39,878 nt of DNA from Gammaproteobacteria bacterium (GTDB lineage: Bacteria > Pseudomonadota > Gammaproteobacteria > SZUA-229). The position numbers and the translations under genes are program-made. The number at the start of each line of letters is the position of its first letter. Positions within the stretch are counted from its first letter, which is position 1. Positions 1 through 8,349 of the stretch are shown piece by piece. The stretch spans positions 1-39,878 of the forward strand of contig JARFRD010000175.1 in assembly GCA_029287435.1 (NCBI GenBank), read 5' to 3'. Below the pieces are notes generated by a model, which saw nothing but the letters and a program-made list of their open reading frames with translations, had not been told where the DNA came from and made no database searches.

Positions 1-962
1 CGGTGCATATCCGACACCATCATCACGCCCATTTCGCGTTGCGGGAATTTGCTGGCATAGCCCAGGATGTTGCCGTGTACTTTTGCAGCATCGTCGCTGT
101 CCTTGGCGCGGATGGCGCGGCCGACCAGGGCTGAGGCAACAGCGTACTGCAGGTCAATTTCTTTGGGCGCCGGGATGTCTTCGCCGTTGATGATGGCATC
201 AAGGTCGGGCATTTGATCCAGGCTTTCGATGAAGGCCTTGAGCTCGATGCCGGCTGCGTTGCCGACGCAGGCCTGTAATGCGCCTGTGAGCAGGTCGTGG
301 TTGTCTTCGAATTTCTGCAGCGCACGGTGGGCAAACTCCCAGGAACGTGGTGACGGGAATGCGACCGGGTTGTGCGATGGATCGAAATCAAATAACAGGT
401 CCTGGCGAAAACGCAGGAAGGCGATGACGCGCTCGTCGATGCCGTTGGCATAGGCCCAGTGCACCCAGTCATCCATGTTGACATCGACTTCGTAATGCGA
501 GAAGCGGTTAGCCAGGGGGGCAGGCATGCTGTAGGTAACACCACGGTCACCCTGCCGGTTACCCGCAGCGATGATGGCCCAGCCTTTCGGTACTTCGTAT
601 TCACCGAGCTTGCGGTCCAGGATCAGCTGGTAAGCAGCCGCAGACACACTCGGCGGTGCCGAGGTAATTTCATCGAGAAACAGGATGCCCTCTTCTCCAT
701 GTCGTTTAGCGTTTGGCAGCATCGCGGGCACAGCCCACTCTACTACATCCTCAGCACGAAACGGGATACCACGCAGGTCACTGGGCTCCATTTGCGAGAG
801 TCGGATATCGATCAGGGTGGCATCGTGGCGATCAGCAATCTGCGCCACCATCTGTGATTTACCCACACCCGGCGGCCCCCACAACATAACCGGTGTGTGG
901 TGGCCTTCGAGGGTGCTCTGATATTCTTTTTCGATGACAGTTAAGAGATGTGCAGGACGCAT
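1..962 (-). CDS. MoxR-family AAA+ ATPase (partial, runs off the left edge of the window)
   Basis: Reverse-strand reading from ATG at 962: MRPAHLLTVIEKEYQSTLEGHHTPVMLWGPPGVGKSQMVAQIADRHD...ILFLDEITSAPPSVSAAAYQLILDRKLGEY; Walker A GPPGVGKS, Walker B ILFLDE. Not in the ORF track because no stop lies in the window. Confidence 0.9.
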   Translation of the reverse strand, partial: MRPAHLLTVIEKEYQSTLEGHHTPVMLWGPPGVGKSQMVAQIADRHDATLIDIRLSQMEPSDLRGIPFRAEDVVEWAVPAMLPNAKRHGEEGILFLDEITSAPPSVSAAAYQLILDRKLGEYEVPKGWAIIAAGNRQGDRGVTYSMPAPLANRFSHYEVDVNMDDWVHWAYANGIDERVIAFLRFRQDLLFDFDPSHNPVAFPSPRSWEFAHRALQKFEDNHDLLTGALQACVGNAAGIELKAFIESLDQMPDLDAIINGEDIPAPKEIDLQYAVASALVGRAIRAKDSDDAAKVHGNILGYASKFPQREMGVMMVSDMH

Positions 963-1027
963 AATTTAATATTTTTTAATAACTTATGTTTCATTGTAAA
1001 AGTTGATTATCTATCCAGGACAACGCT

Positions 1028-1471
1028 CTAGAAGCCTGCTTTCTTGTATAGCTCCCTGGCTTTCTCGGGATCTTTATCTACCCCAATACCTTCATCGTAC
1101 ATCATGGCCATGGTTGTCAGCGACCCCACCAGACCCTGCTCGGCAGCCTGGCCGAACCACTTCAAGGCCTGCTGGCTATCCTGCTCAACACACTCGCCTT
1201 CCATGTACATGAAGCCAAGGCCGTGCTGGGCAACCGCATGGCCCTGCTCTGCTGCTGCACGCATCATTTCTGCCGCCTTCTGCTCGTTGGCTACAACACC
1301 AAGACCATTCTGGTACATGATGGCGCAGCGGTGCTGCGCTTCGGCATCGCCACTTTCGGCAATCGGCGACAGAAAGCGCATGGCCTGGGTAAAATTCTTG
1401 GCTTCAAAAGCTGCCATACCGCTGGCGTAGGATGCCTCGATATCTTCAACATCTGGTTTTTCGCTGGACAT
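1028..1471 (-). CDS. Sel1/TPR-like repeat protein
   Basis: Repeats of the type A..G...A...L......GDAEAQ...A.MYQNGLGV / AAEQGHAVAQHGLGFMYMEGECV / AAEQGLVGSLTTMAMMYDEGIGV typical of Sel1-like repeats. Confidence 0.85.
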   Translation of the reverse strand: MSSEKPDVEDIEASYASGMAAFEAKNFTQAMRFLSPIAESGDAEAQHRCAIMYQNGLGVVANEQKAAEMMRAAAEQGHAVAQHGLGFMYMEGECVEQDSQQALKWFGQAAEQGLVGSLTTMAMMYDEGIGVDKDPEKARELYKKAGF

Positions 1472-1736
1472 ATATCACCCCGAAATAAAAATTGTTCGCA
1501 TTTTAGCACGGCTGAATCCTGCGCCACCGTCGTTACAAATAGCGCTATCGCGGTATACGCACAGCCATTATGCCTCCCCAAAGGGATATAAACAGGCAGT
1601 TAACCCCGCACTTCGATTACGGTATAATTTGCGCCCAGTTCAGCGGCTCTAGTCTTAGATCTAGGCTGCGATATGTAATTAACGCCGCATGGCTCTGTCA
1701 GGTGGTGAAACAAAATCTAACAGAGGATTTTTTAAG

Positions 1737-1931
1737 ATGAACCAAGATTACTACAATGCAGTCACCAAGATGGAAGAAGCTGGTGTAGATCCGGAATACA
1801 TTTGCGGCTGGGAAGGCGGTTACGTACTTAACCCACCTCGCGAAGAGCAGCGTGTAACTGAAGCTTATGAAGCTGGTTACGAAGACGGCAAGGAAAAGAA
1901 CGCTGACAACTACAGCAACTGGGTCAAGTAA
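1737..1931 (+). CDS. small acidic hypothetical protein (64 aa)
   Basis: ATG at 1737 (MNQDYYNAVTKMEEAGVDPEYICGWEGGYVLNPP...YEAGYEDGKEKN...) preceded by purine-rich AGAGGA; followed by a strong terminator. Start is internal to the listed ORF 1689-1931. Confidence 0.7.
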   Translation: MNQDYYNAVTKMEEAGVDPEYICGWEGGYVLNPPREEQRVTEAYEAGYEDGKEKNADNYSNWVK

Positions 1932-1974
1932 TTACTGATCATCCTGTGCCGGGTATCCTGCATACCCAAACAGT

Positions 1975-2006
1975 AAAAAAGGCCGGAAATTCCCGGCCTT
2001 TTTTTA
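1975..2006. terminator. intrinsic terminator between convergent genes
   Basis: AAGGCCGG-AAATTC-CCGGCCTT followed by T-tract; A-tract on the other side makes it potentially bidirectional. Confidence 0.8.
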
Positions 2007-2042
2007 TGCCTGGCTTTTTCAGCCCCGGGCGCAGTTTGCCAA

Positions 2043-2594
2043 CTAGATCAGGCCCCGCACCACACGCTTGAACGCTTTTAACGCGTCTGGCAGCTCGATA
2101 TCCATCACCTGGTCCGGTACCCACTTGTTGTCTTTTTCGCCCATCACAGCCTGCACATGCTCCCCTACCCGACGCCTGAGCTGGAATCCCGGTTCATTGT
2201 CGATATAGGCGAAGCCAGCGTATTCCGACATGCGCGCATTCAATAGTTCGACAAAGGCCTGGCTATGGTCACCTTCGCCATCAAAATCCACACGGTTGTC
2301 CTTGACGGTTTTCGCCAGGCCCATCGCCAACGACACGATCATCTGGCGTCGCTTGTCTTCATCGTAATTCTTGTCTGCCAGCAGGCGATCTACGACGTGC
2401 ACGTAAAAGGCAACCAGCTCGGCAATCACGTCGACACGCTGGCTCTGGCTGTCGGTCTGAAAGCCTTCGTTTTCCAGGTTGAGCACGTTTGCGCTAGCGA
2501 TTTTCCATAAGTTGAACGCGATGACGCCCGCTGTATCCTCGATACTGCGTTCCTTGTTCTTGTCATTCCACTTGTTTTTGACTCGTAATCTCAC
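2043..2594 (-). CDS. conserved-looking hypothetical protein (183 aa)
   Basis: Long uninterrupted ORF, no overlap with other credible ORFs; no recognised domain. Confidence 0.7.
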   Translation of the reverse strand: MRLRVKNKWNDKNKERSIEDTAGVIAFNLWKIASANVLNLENEGFQTDSQSQRVDVIAELVAFYVHVVDRLLADKNYDEDKRRQMIVSLAMGLAKTVKDNRVDFDGEGDHSQAFVELLNARMSEYAGFAYIDNEPGFQLRRRVGEHVQAVMGEKDNKWVPDQVMDIELPDALKAFKRVVRGLI

Positions 2595-2674
2595 GAAATC
2601 CTCTATTTGAAACTCTTACACATCTTTAGGCTCGAATAGTATACTAATTTACTAGGTTATTAACTACAGAATCT

Positions 2675-3715
2675 ATGAGCCCTTCTCACCGACAACTTGT
2701 TGAAGCGGTGCAATATAACTGCAACATCTCGGATGCTCGCTATGCAGGCAACTACACCATGTGCGTATACCTGCTCAAAATGCGTGAATATTTTCGCTGG
2801 GAGATGGAACAGGATTTCAACTCCAGCCTGACCAAAGATGATGTCGGCCGTTGGCTGGTTGAACGTGAACAGCTCTGGTCAGATATCGAAGACAGCGAAT
2901 ATGCGCACATTCACATCAATGGCGAGAACCACGACCCGTTCGATTCTGATCAAATCAACCGCAAATTGATCAACCACGGGCTCGTATACAGTGCCGGCAT
3001 TGGCGTAAAGTCGAAGCCACATTTCTTTCTCGGTGACCTCGTACGTCACGACAGTCTGAATGGTTACAACATTTTCATCTCGTCTCGCGAGTATGCACGC
3101 GACCTGACCTCACCGCCCGCGATGAGCCAGAATCAAACCATCTACATACGACGCGAATCATTCAAGCGCATGCTGTGGGAAAAAATCGAAACCTGGCGCT
3201 GGAGCAAACCCGAAAATGCCATGGCCCGTGCGATTGCATGTTACGACTTTGACGATGCCCTGGACCAATCTCTCGAAAACATGACAGACAATGAGCTCGA
3301 GTCCGCTATCCTGCATGAAATCGGTGAAATCAAGGCAGGCGAGCATCTTCAAGGCTGGCAGGAAATGATGTCGCAGATCATGTTCACCCAGGCAGAGATC
3401 ATGGCACGCGCTGTTCGTGATCACCTGGCTGATGCGCTGTCAACATTACCCGCACTGTTAGAGCAACAGAATGACGCATCTATCCATTTCTACATGGCCA
3501 ATCTCACCAACATGCGTAGACATATTTTCCCGTCGCTAATGGAGGCCTATCAAGACTGGGAAAACAGCAATGACGTATCTGCACTGCAACAACTGGTTGA
3601 AAAAGGCCGAACGCACTGGCTGCAACAGTCAAAACAGATACTGGCATTATTCAATCAATACGGCGACAATAGCCACGAACACATTGAACAACTCGTCAAC
3701 AACAATACCCTGTAA
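2675..3715 (+). CDS. hypothetical protein (346 aa), resembles the family labelled Sfum_1244-like in annotations
   Basis: Long ORF MSPSHRQLVEAVQYNCNISDARYAGNYTMCVYLLKMREYFRWE...; family label is from memory and unverified. Confidence 0.7.
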   Translation: MSPSHRQLVEAVQYNCNISDARYAGNYTMCVYLLKMREYFRWEMEQDFNSSLTKDDVGRWLVEREQLWSDIEDSEYAHIHINGENHDPFDSDQINRKLINHGLVYSAGIGVKSKPHFFLGDLVRHDSLNGYNIFISSREYARDLTSPPAMSQNQTIYIRRESFKRMLWEKIETWRWSKPENAMARAIACYDFDDALDQSLENMTDNELESAILHEIGEIKAGEHLQGWQEMMSQIMFTQAEIMARAVRDHLADALSTLPALLEQQNDASIHFYMANLTNMRRHIFPSLMEAYQDWENSNDVSALQQLVEKGRTHWLQQSKQILALFNQYGDNSHEHIEQLVNNNTL

Positions 3716-3727
3716 CGGCCTCACCCT

Positions 3728-4336
3728 ATGAACGCAGAACATGCGGTACGTAAACCGCTTTCTACAATACACGAAGTCAAACGCGACACCTTTATTTACG
3801 AAAAGCACAATGCATTACCGCTGGACATATGCAATGAAATGATTCGGCGTTTTGAACAATGCAAAGATGAACAGTATCAAGGCCGCATTGGTCAGACGGT
3901 TTCAAAAGACAGGGGTATCAAGCACACCACCGACCTGGTCACCAGCGGCAAGGAACACTGGAAGGACCTCGATACCGAACTGTTTCGCTCATTGAGTACA
4001 GCCATTCATGAGTTTCGTGAAACCTTTCCTTTTTTTAAAGGCCCGTTTAAGGACATGGGTTATAACCTGCAACGTTATCTGCCTGGTGAGTATTACCACT
4101 GGCATATCGATGGTGGCAGCCATGAATTCAGTCATCGACAGCTCGTGGCACTATGGTATCTGAATGATGTGGAAGGCCCTGGCGGCGAAACCGAGTTTTT
4201 GTACCAGGACATCAAGATCAAACCCGAAGCCGGCAAACTGGTTTTATTCCCGCCATTCTGGACACATGAACATCGTGCTTGTGAAGTGATAGAGGGTGTG
4301 AAATATATTGCGACGACCTGGGTTGTATTTGCTTAA
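3728..4336 (+). CDS. 2OG-Fe(II) oxygenase, prolyl-4-hydroxylase-like
   Basis: YHWHIDGGS (HxD) ... GGETEFLYQDIKIKPEAGKLVLFPPFWTHEHRA..I.GVKYIATTWVVF, typical P4Hc/2OG-FeII_Oxy_3 pattern. Confidence 0.85.
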   Translation: MNAEHAVRKPLSTIHEVKRDTFIYEKHNALPLDICNEMIRRFEQCKDEQYQGRIGQTVSKDRGIKHTTDLVTSGKEHWKDLDTELFRSLSTAIHEFRETFPFFKGPFKDMGYNLQRYLPGEYYHWHIDGGSHEFSHRQLVALWYLNDVEGPGGETEFLYQDIKIKPEAGKLVLFPPFWTHEHRACEVIEGVKYIATTWVVFA

Positions 4337-4342
4337 TTTAAT

Positions 4343-4371
4343 TCACCGCAAAGGCGCAAAGTGCGCAAAGT
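4343..4371. repeat. short GCGCAAAG tandem-like intergenic repeat
   Basis: CACCGCAAAGGCGCAAAGTGCGCAAAG; same word family as the arms of the 6431-6594 element. Confidence 0.5.
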
Positions 4372-4388
4372 TTTTTGTTGTCTAATCA

Positions 4389-4823
4389 TTGGACTTTCAG
4401 TTAAAACAACCGCAATCTGAAGACGAGCTCGAGCGTTATTACGAGCTGCGTTGGCGCATCTTGCGTGCACCCTGGCATGAACCCAGGGGTAGCGAGGTCG
4501 ATAACATTGAAGACCAGTGCTTTCATATCATGGCAACCGATGCCAACAAAGTCATTGGTGTTGGTCGCTTGCAATATAATTCAACCAATGAAGCTCAAAT
4601 ACGTTACATGGCTGTGGATGATAGTTATGAAGGCAACGGTATAGGTTCCATCATCGTCAATGCGCTTGAACAGGAAGCAGCAAGAACAAAACATAACCTG
4701 ATTGTGTTAGATGCAAGAGAACCTGCTGTAGGCTTTTACGAAAAGCTGGGCTACAAAGCAAAACAAAAAAGCTATTTGTTATTTAACAGTATCCAGCACT
4801 ATCAAATGATCAAGCATCTGTAA
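4389..4823 (+). CDS. GNAT-family N-acetyltransferase
   Basis: IRYMAVDDSYEGNGIGSIIVNALEQEA...LIVLDAREPAVGFYEKLGYK, GNAT motif A and B. TTG start is uncertain. Confidence 0.85.
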   Translation: MDFQLKQPQSEDELERYYELRWRILRAPWHEPRGSEVDNIEDQCFHIMATDANKVIGVGRLQYNSTNEAQIRYMAVDDSYEGNGIGSIIVNALEQEAARTKHNLIVLDAREPAVGFYEKLGYKAKQKSYLLFNSIQHYQMIKHL

Positions 4824-5160
4824 CACCATAACTTGAAGCTATCCTGGCTATGACCCTGCTGTCTGGATATGCATCGGGATTCTGTACTCGCCAGGTTTGC
4901 CACTCGGCATATTCATTCGCCAGATCAGCATCCGTACCACGACAACCCAGCACATAAAGTATGTGATCGTTTATCTTCCACGGCCCGTCACCGTTCAACT
5001 CACCTTTAACCAGATGTATCCGAGCCTCATGATCTTCGTGCCAGTACAGTTCAAAATAAACAATACCTTCTGGATGTTTAAAGAGTTCGGCAACCACTTG
5101 CTGGCTACCATCAGGTAAACGAATCTTCAGCGGTGCAGTTACAGAAAAAAGATCAGCCAT
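4810..5160 (-). CDS. hypothetical protein (116 aa)
   Basis: ORF MADLFSVTAPLKIRLPDGSQQVVAELFKHPEGIVYFELYW...; converges with and overlaps the GNAT gene by 14 nt at the 3' ends. Confidence 0.65.
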   Translation of the reverse strand: MADLFSVTAPLKIRLPDGSQQVVAELFKHPEGIVYFELYWHEDHEARIHLVKGELNGDGPWKINDHILYVLGCRGTDADLANEYAEWQTWRVQNPDAYPDSRVIARIASSYGVTDA

Positions 5161-5173
5161 TGTATAGATGTAC

Positions 5174-5300
5174 TTGCCAAAGAGACACAGGGCGCACAGA
5201 GATAATTTTTGGTTTGTGCGAATCTACCAATCGACTTGTGTGAGATATGGCGAGCAATACATCTAATTAACCTCTGTGTACTCTGTGCCTCTGTGGCTAA
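5174..5300. repeat. imperfect inverted repeat, REP/MITE-like
   Basis: Left arm TTGCCAAAGAGACACAGGGCGCACAGAGATAATT and right arm AATTAACCTCTGTGTACTCTGTGCCTCTGTGGCTAA are imperfect reverse complements. Confidence 0.6.
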
Positions 5301-5331
5301 TTATTTTTGCAGCGCGGTGACGAGATAAATA

Positions 5332-5700
5332 CTAACTGAAGATTGGACCCAGCGGCCGGTTATCTTCATGCCCCATGATGATATCGGTTTCATTCATATC
5401 ACCGGTTACATCGATATTAACACCGGTAACACCCGGCATGGTACGAAGAATATAAGCCGCCATCATCATCAGTAATTTTTCGTTATCGTTCTCAATGGCC
5501 GTAAGTATTTTATCGGCTGCAATCTGGCAACGCTGTTCTGCATCGGGACAGTCAACCCAGTCACGGCTCATTTGCCAGCCTTTATCCATATCGGCATCCA
5601 TCTTTTCAAAGAATTCAGTTGCTTCCGTCAGCAGGTTATCCGGCACATCAAATGCATTGGTGCGACCGTCAACAATAATATTAAGTTTCATAGTACTCAC
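5332..5700 (-). CDS. hypothetical protein (122 aa)
   Basis: ORF MSTMKLNIIVDGRTNAFDVPDNLLTEATEFFEKMDADMDKGWQMSRDWVD...; divergent from the PiuC-like gene. Confidence 0.65.
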   Translation of the reverse strand: MSTMKLNIIVDGRTNAFDVPDNLLTEATEFFEKMDADMDKGWQMSRDWVDCPDAEQRCQIAADKILTAIENDNEKLLMMMAAYILRTMPGVTGVNIDVTGDMNETDIIMGHEDNRPLGPIFS

Positions 5701-5744
5701 CTGTTAAGATTGACATCATTATACGTGAAACCCGGTAATGAATA

Positions 5745-6419
5745 ATGCTGATAACCATCCCTGACGTCCTCGATAAAAAAGAACTTGACGTCGTACATGA
5801 TTTTATTTCGCAAGCCAACTTCGTAGATGGCAAACTCTCGGCCGGAAGTGAAGCTATCGACGTTAAAAACAACCTTGAAATGCAGACATCTGACCAGCTA
5901 ATGGCACAGCTGAACAACCTGGTCATGGGCAAACTTGTCAGACATCCCGTGTACCTGAATGCAGCCATGCCTGCAAAGATCGCCTCACCCTTTTATGCCA
6001 AGTATTCCAAAGGCATGCAATACGGTAACCATATTGATGATCCCATCATGGGTCCAGCCGGCCAGCGTTATCGTACCGACCTGTCTATCACCGTGTTTTT
6101 GAACTCACCGGAAGACTACGATGGAGGCGAGCTTGTGGTGCAAACCGCATATGGTGAACAGCGCGTCAAACTCGAAGCTGGTAATGCCGTAATGTATCCC
6201 TCGGGTAGTACTCATCGTGTGGCTGAAGTAACGAGCGGAGAACGCATCGTTGCTGTTACCTGGCTACAAAGTATGGTGCGCGACCCTGCACAGCGTGAAC
6301 TGCTTTACAGACTGTCTCAGGCGCGTGATATTTTGCTGGATAAATCGAAAGGCGAAGAAGAAACCGAACTGGTCAGCAATGCGTATATCAACCTCGTACG
6401 CATGTGGAGCGATTTGTAG
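5745..6419 (+). CDS. Fe(II)/2OG-dependent PKHD-type hydroxylase, PiuC-like
   Basis: MLITIPDVLDKKELDVVHDFISQANFVDGKLSAGS...FYAKYSKGMQYGNHIDDPIM...RTDLSITVFLNSPEDYDGGELVVQTAYGEQRVKLEAGNAVMYPSGSTHRVAEVTSGERIVAVTWLQSMVRD. Confidence 0.92.
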   Translation: MLITIPDVLDKKELDVVHDFISQANFVDGKLSAGSEAIDVKNNLEMQTSDQLMAQLNNLVMGKLVRHPVYLNAAMPAKIASPFYAKYSKGMQYGNHIDDPIMGPAGQRYRTDLSITVFLNSPEDYDGGELVVQTAYGEQRVKLEAGNAVMYPSGSTHRVAEVTSGERIVAVTWLQSMVRDPAQRELLYRLSQARDILLDKSKGEEETELVSNAYINLVRMWSDL

Positions 6420-6430
6420 TTAAACCTGAT

Positions 6431-6594
6431 AGTTTTAACGCAAAAGCGCTAAGGCGCAGAGGTCGCCAAGATACATTTCCAATGTAGGGTGGGCACTGCC
6501 CACCATTGTCGCCACAACATAACAGGTGGGCAGTGCCCACCCTACAGATAATCATCTTTGCGTGCTTGGCGCCTTAGCGCCTTTGCGTTAAAAA
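6431..6594. repeat. nested palindromic REP/MITE-like element
   Basis: Outer arms GTTTTAACGCAAAAGCGCTAAGGCGC / GCGCCTTAGCGCCTTTGCGTTAAAAAC; inner perfect 22-bp inverted arms TGTAGGGTGGGCACTGCCCACC (6483-6504) and GGTGGGCAGTGCCCACCCTACA (6525-6546). Confidence 0.85.
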
Positions 6595-6605
6595 CACCCG
6601 AAAAC

Positions 6606-6636
6606 AAAAAAAGCCGCGATAAACGCGGCTTTTTTA
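6606..6636. terminator. bidirectional intrinsic terminator
   Basis: AAAAAAGCCGCG-ATAAA-CGCGGCTTTTTT. Confidence 0.85.
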
Positions 6637-6656
6637 GATTTGAAGTTGGTTAAAGC

Positions 6657-6869
6657 TTAGCGCTCTGAACCTGCTTCTTCATGAGCCATATCTACAACTT
6701 CCATTGCCAGCTCCATGTACTTCTGACGGTATCCGTCCAGCTCATGACCTGAATCAGGCTTGAAGTAATCTTTAGGATCAACACCGTTCTTGTGTTCATA
6801 CTCGATGAATTTTTTCTGCATTTCGAGCATCTCTTTGATCTTTGCTGCTTTATCGCTCATGTTGTTCAC
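6657..6869 (-). CDS. small hypothetical protein (70 aa)
   Basis: MNNMSDKAAKIKEMLEMQKKFIEYEHKNGVDPKDYFKPDSGHELDGYRQKYMELAMEVVDMAHEEAGSER; start may be the second Met; followed by terminator. Confidence 0.65.
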   Translation of the reverse strand: MNNMSDKAAKIKEMLEMQKKFIEYEHKNGVDPKDYFKPDSGHELDGYRQKYMELAMEVVDMAHEEAGSER

Positions 6870-6977
6870 CTTTGTTGATTGACTAAGTTTTAGCCAGTCT
6901 GTGTAAAATTAGTGGCCAAAGTCTAGCATTTGGCCAAATCTGAACCATATACCCCATAAGGGTTAAGGTTCAATTGA

Positions 6978-7301
6978 TTAATAGCCGCCTTTACGCGTAC
7001 TCTGTGGGCATCCGCCGATTTTCAGGCCCTGCTTGGAAGGCATGCCGGGGAACATTTCATACATCAGCTTGGATGAGACTTTCTCGCCCCAAAGCTTACC
7101 CATGGCTTTCATGATGCTACGTTCGTTAGGCTCATCACCAGCCAGTGTCTGTTCGCGAACATACTTCACAATATCCCAATGCCTTTCTGTCGGCTCGATA
7201 CCTTCTTCGGCGAAGAGTTCTGTAGCGATTTCTTCATTCCAGTCGCTTGAATTTACCAGATAGCCATTTTCAGTTCTTTCTACTGAGTCAAGTGCAGACA
7301 T
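6978..7301 (-). CDS. DsrC/TusE-family protein with non-canonical C-terminus (RspA-like paralogue)
   Basis: NGYLVNSSDWNEEIATELFAEEGIEPTERHWDIVKYVREQ...KLWGEKVSSKLMYEMFPGMPSKQGLKIGGCPQSTRKGGY aligns by eye with the DsrC at 13297; both canonical C-terminal Cys positions are absent. Confidence 0.88.
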   Translation of the reverse strand: MSALDSVERTENGYLVNSSDWNEEIATELFAEEGIEPTERHWDIVKYVREQTLAGDEPNERSIMKAMGKLWGEKVSSKLMYEMFPGMPSKQGLKIGGCPQSTRKGGY

Positions 7302-7410
7302 AGTGTTCTTACCCTTTTATCTCTTAAAAAAATAAATGCTTAAAATTTCGAGGCCGAATATTAAAACAGATTAATACAGGATTCCAGACTCCCTACCTGA
7401 AAGGGATATA

Positions 7411-8124
7411 TCAGGTGCCTGTGAAGTGAGACTTGTCTTCAGTTTCACCCACAGCGCGAATACCCTTGTGCGGCAGGAAGATTCCACAACCCAGGTGACG
7501 ACCTTCACCCACACCTTTTTCCTGTAATTTCAAGGAGGTAGGCTTATCCAGATCAGCGATCATAACACTGCGTGTCGCATGCTCAGCTTCTGGTGTGGTG
7601 ATCGAATGACCGATGCCACAGAGCATTTTGCGCACAGCAATATCGCGCTGCTTGAGCTCTTCAACCAGCCACTCAACAAAGGCGTTCTCATCATCTTCGC
7701 TGACGCCTTCAGGTACGATGATATAGCGGGAAAAAATAGTTTGAATCGGACTAAGCAGCTTTACTGTTGCTTCACCCACCTCCACACTGCAACCGGCAAT
7801 GTCGAGCGTTTGCCCGGTTAGCGATTTGGCATCTTCGATTTTGTCTTTGGGAACACGCAAGTTCATTTTGGCGCGGCGTGACAGATGCATCAGTTCGCCG
7901 TCAGGTGGACGTTCCCAACCATTGCCGGTGGTCGCTCCGTGTATCTGGTGAATGCCGACTTCGGCATCCTGCTCAAGCCAGGGCAAAGCCTGAAACATCG
8001 CCTGGGAGAGTTCCCACGCGTGCATGGTCGGAATCTGTTTACAGTTAATCTTGAAACACAGATCAACTACATTATCCGGTACCTGAAACTCATCTTTTTT
8101 CTTGTCGTCGTCTTCCCAGAGCAC
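7411..8124 (-). CDS. Cas6/Cmx6-like protein (type I-MYXAN Cas6-like), orphan
   Basis: VVDLCFKINCKQIPTMHAWELSQAMFQALPWLEQDAEVGIHQIHGATTGNGWERP...LMHLSRRAKMNLRVP...TLDIAGCSVEVGEATVKLL...RDIAVRKMLCGIGHSITTPEAEHATRSVMIADLDKPTSLKLQEKGVGEGRHLGCGIFLPHKGI; the C-terminal glycine-rich GxGxxxGCGIFLPHK is Cas6-like. GTG start. Confidence 0.72.
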   Translation of the reverse strand: MLWEDDDKKKDEFQVPDNVVDLCFKINCKQIPTMHAWELSQAMFQALPWLEQDAEVGIHQIHGATTGNGWERPPDGELMHLSRRAKMNLRVPKDKIEDAKSLTGQTLDIAGCSVEVGEATVKLLSPIQTIFSRYIIVPEGVSEDDENAFVEWLVEELKQRDIAVRKMLCGIGHSITTPEAEHATRSVMIADLDKPTSLKLQEKGVGEGRHLGCGIFLPHKGIRAVGETEDKSHFTGT

Positions 8125-8154
8125 TTTAACTACCTGAATTTGATTGGTTAATTA

Positions 8155-8346
8155 TTAATCCTGTCTCGCGGTAAAGGCCGCTTCCAGTTTGTCTTCCCAG
8201 TCGTTTGGCGTATCAGGAAACGGTGGTTTTACATCCATGCGAAAAAAAAGCTCACCATCGCGGGCACGCTTCTTCAGTTCCTCTTTAAGGTCTTCGAATG
8301 ATTCAAGGTCTTTGCCCTGAATAAGCACTTCACTTAACCACAGCAT
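8155..8346 (-). CDS. small hypothetical protein (63 aa)
   Basis: MLWLSEVLIQGKDLESFEDLKEELKKRARDGELFFRMDVKPPFPDTPNDWEDKLEAAFTARQD; tightly packed between the dioxygenase and the Cas6-like gene. Confidence 0.65.
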   Translation of the reverse strand: MLWLSEVLIQGKDLESFEDLKEELKKRARDGELFFRMDVKPPFPDTPNDWEDKLEAAFTARQD

Positions 8347-8349
8347 GGC

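Noticed and set aside
23-604. 193-aa minus-strand ORF and plus-strand ORFs 229-921
   Set aside because: Overlap the real MoxR ATPase reading frame (complement 1-962), which the ORF track omits because it is open at the window edge.
5706-5732. Fur-box-like sequence upstream of the PiuC-like gene
   Set aside because: Only about 11/19 matches to the Fur consensus by hand count; too weak to report as a feature.
7411-8124. Possible CRISPR-Cas locus because of the Cas6-like gene
   Set aside because: No regularly spaced direct repeats and no other cas genes were seen in the window; treated as an orphan.
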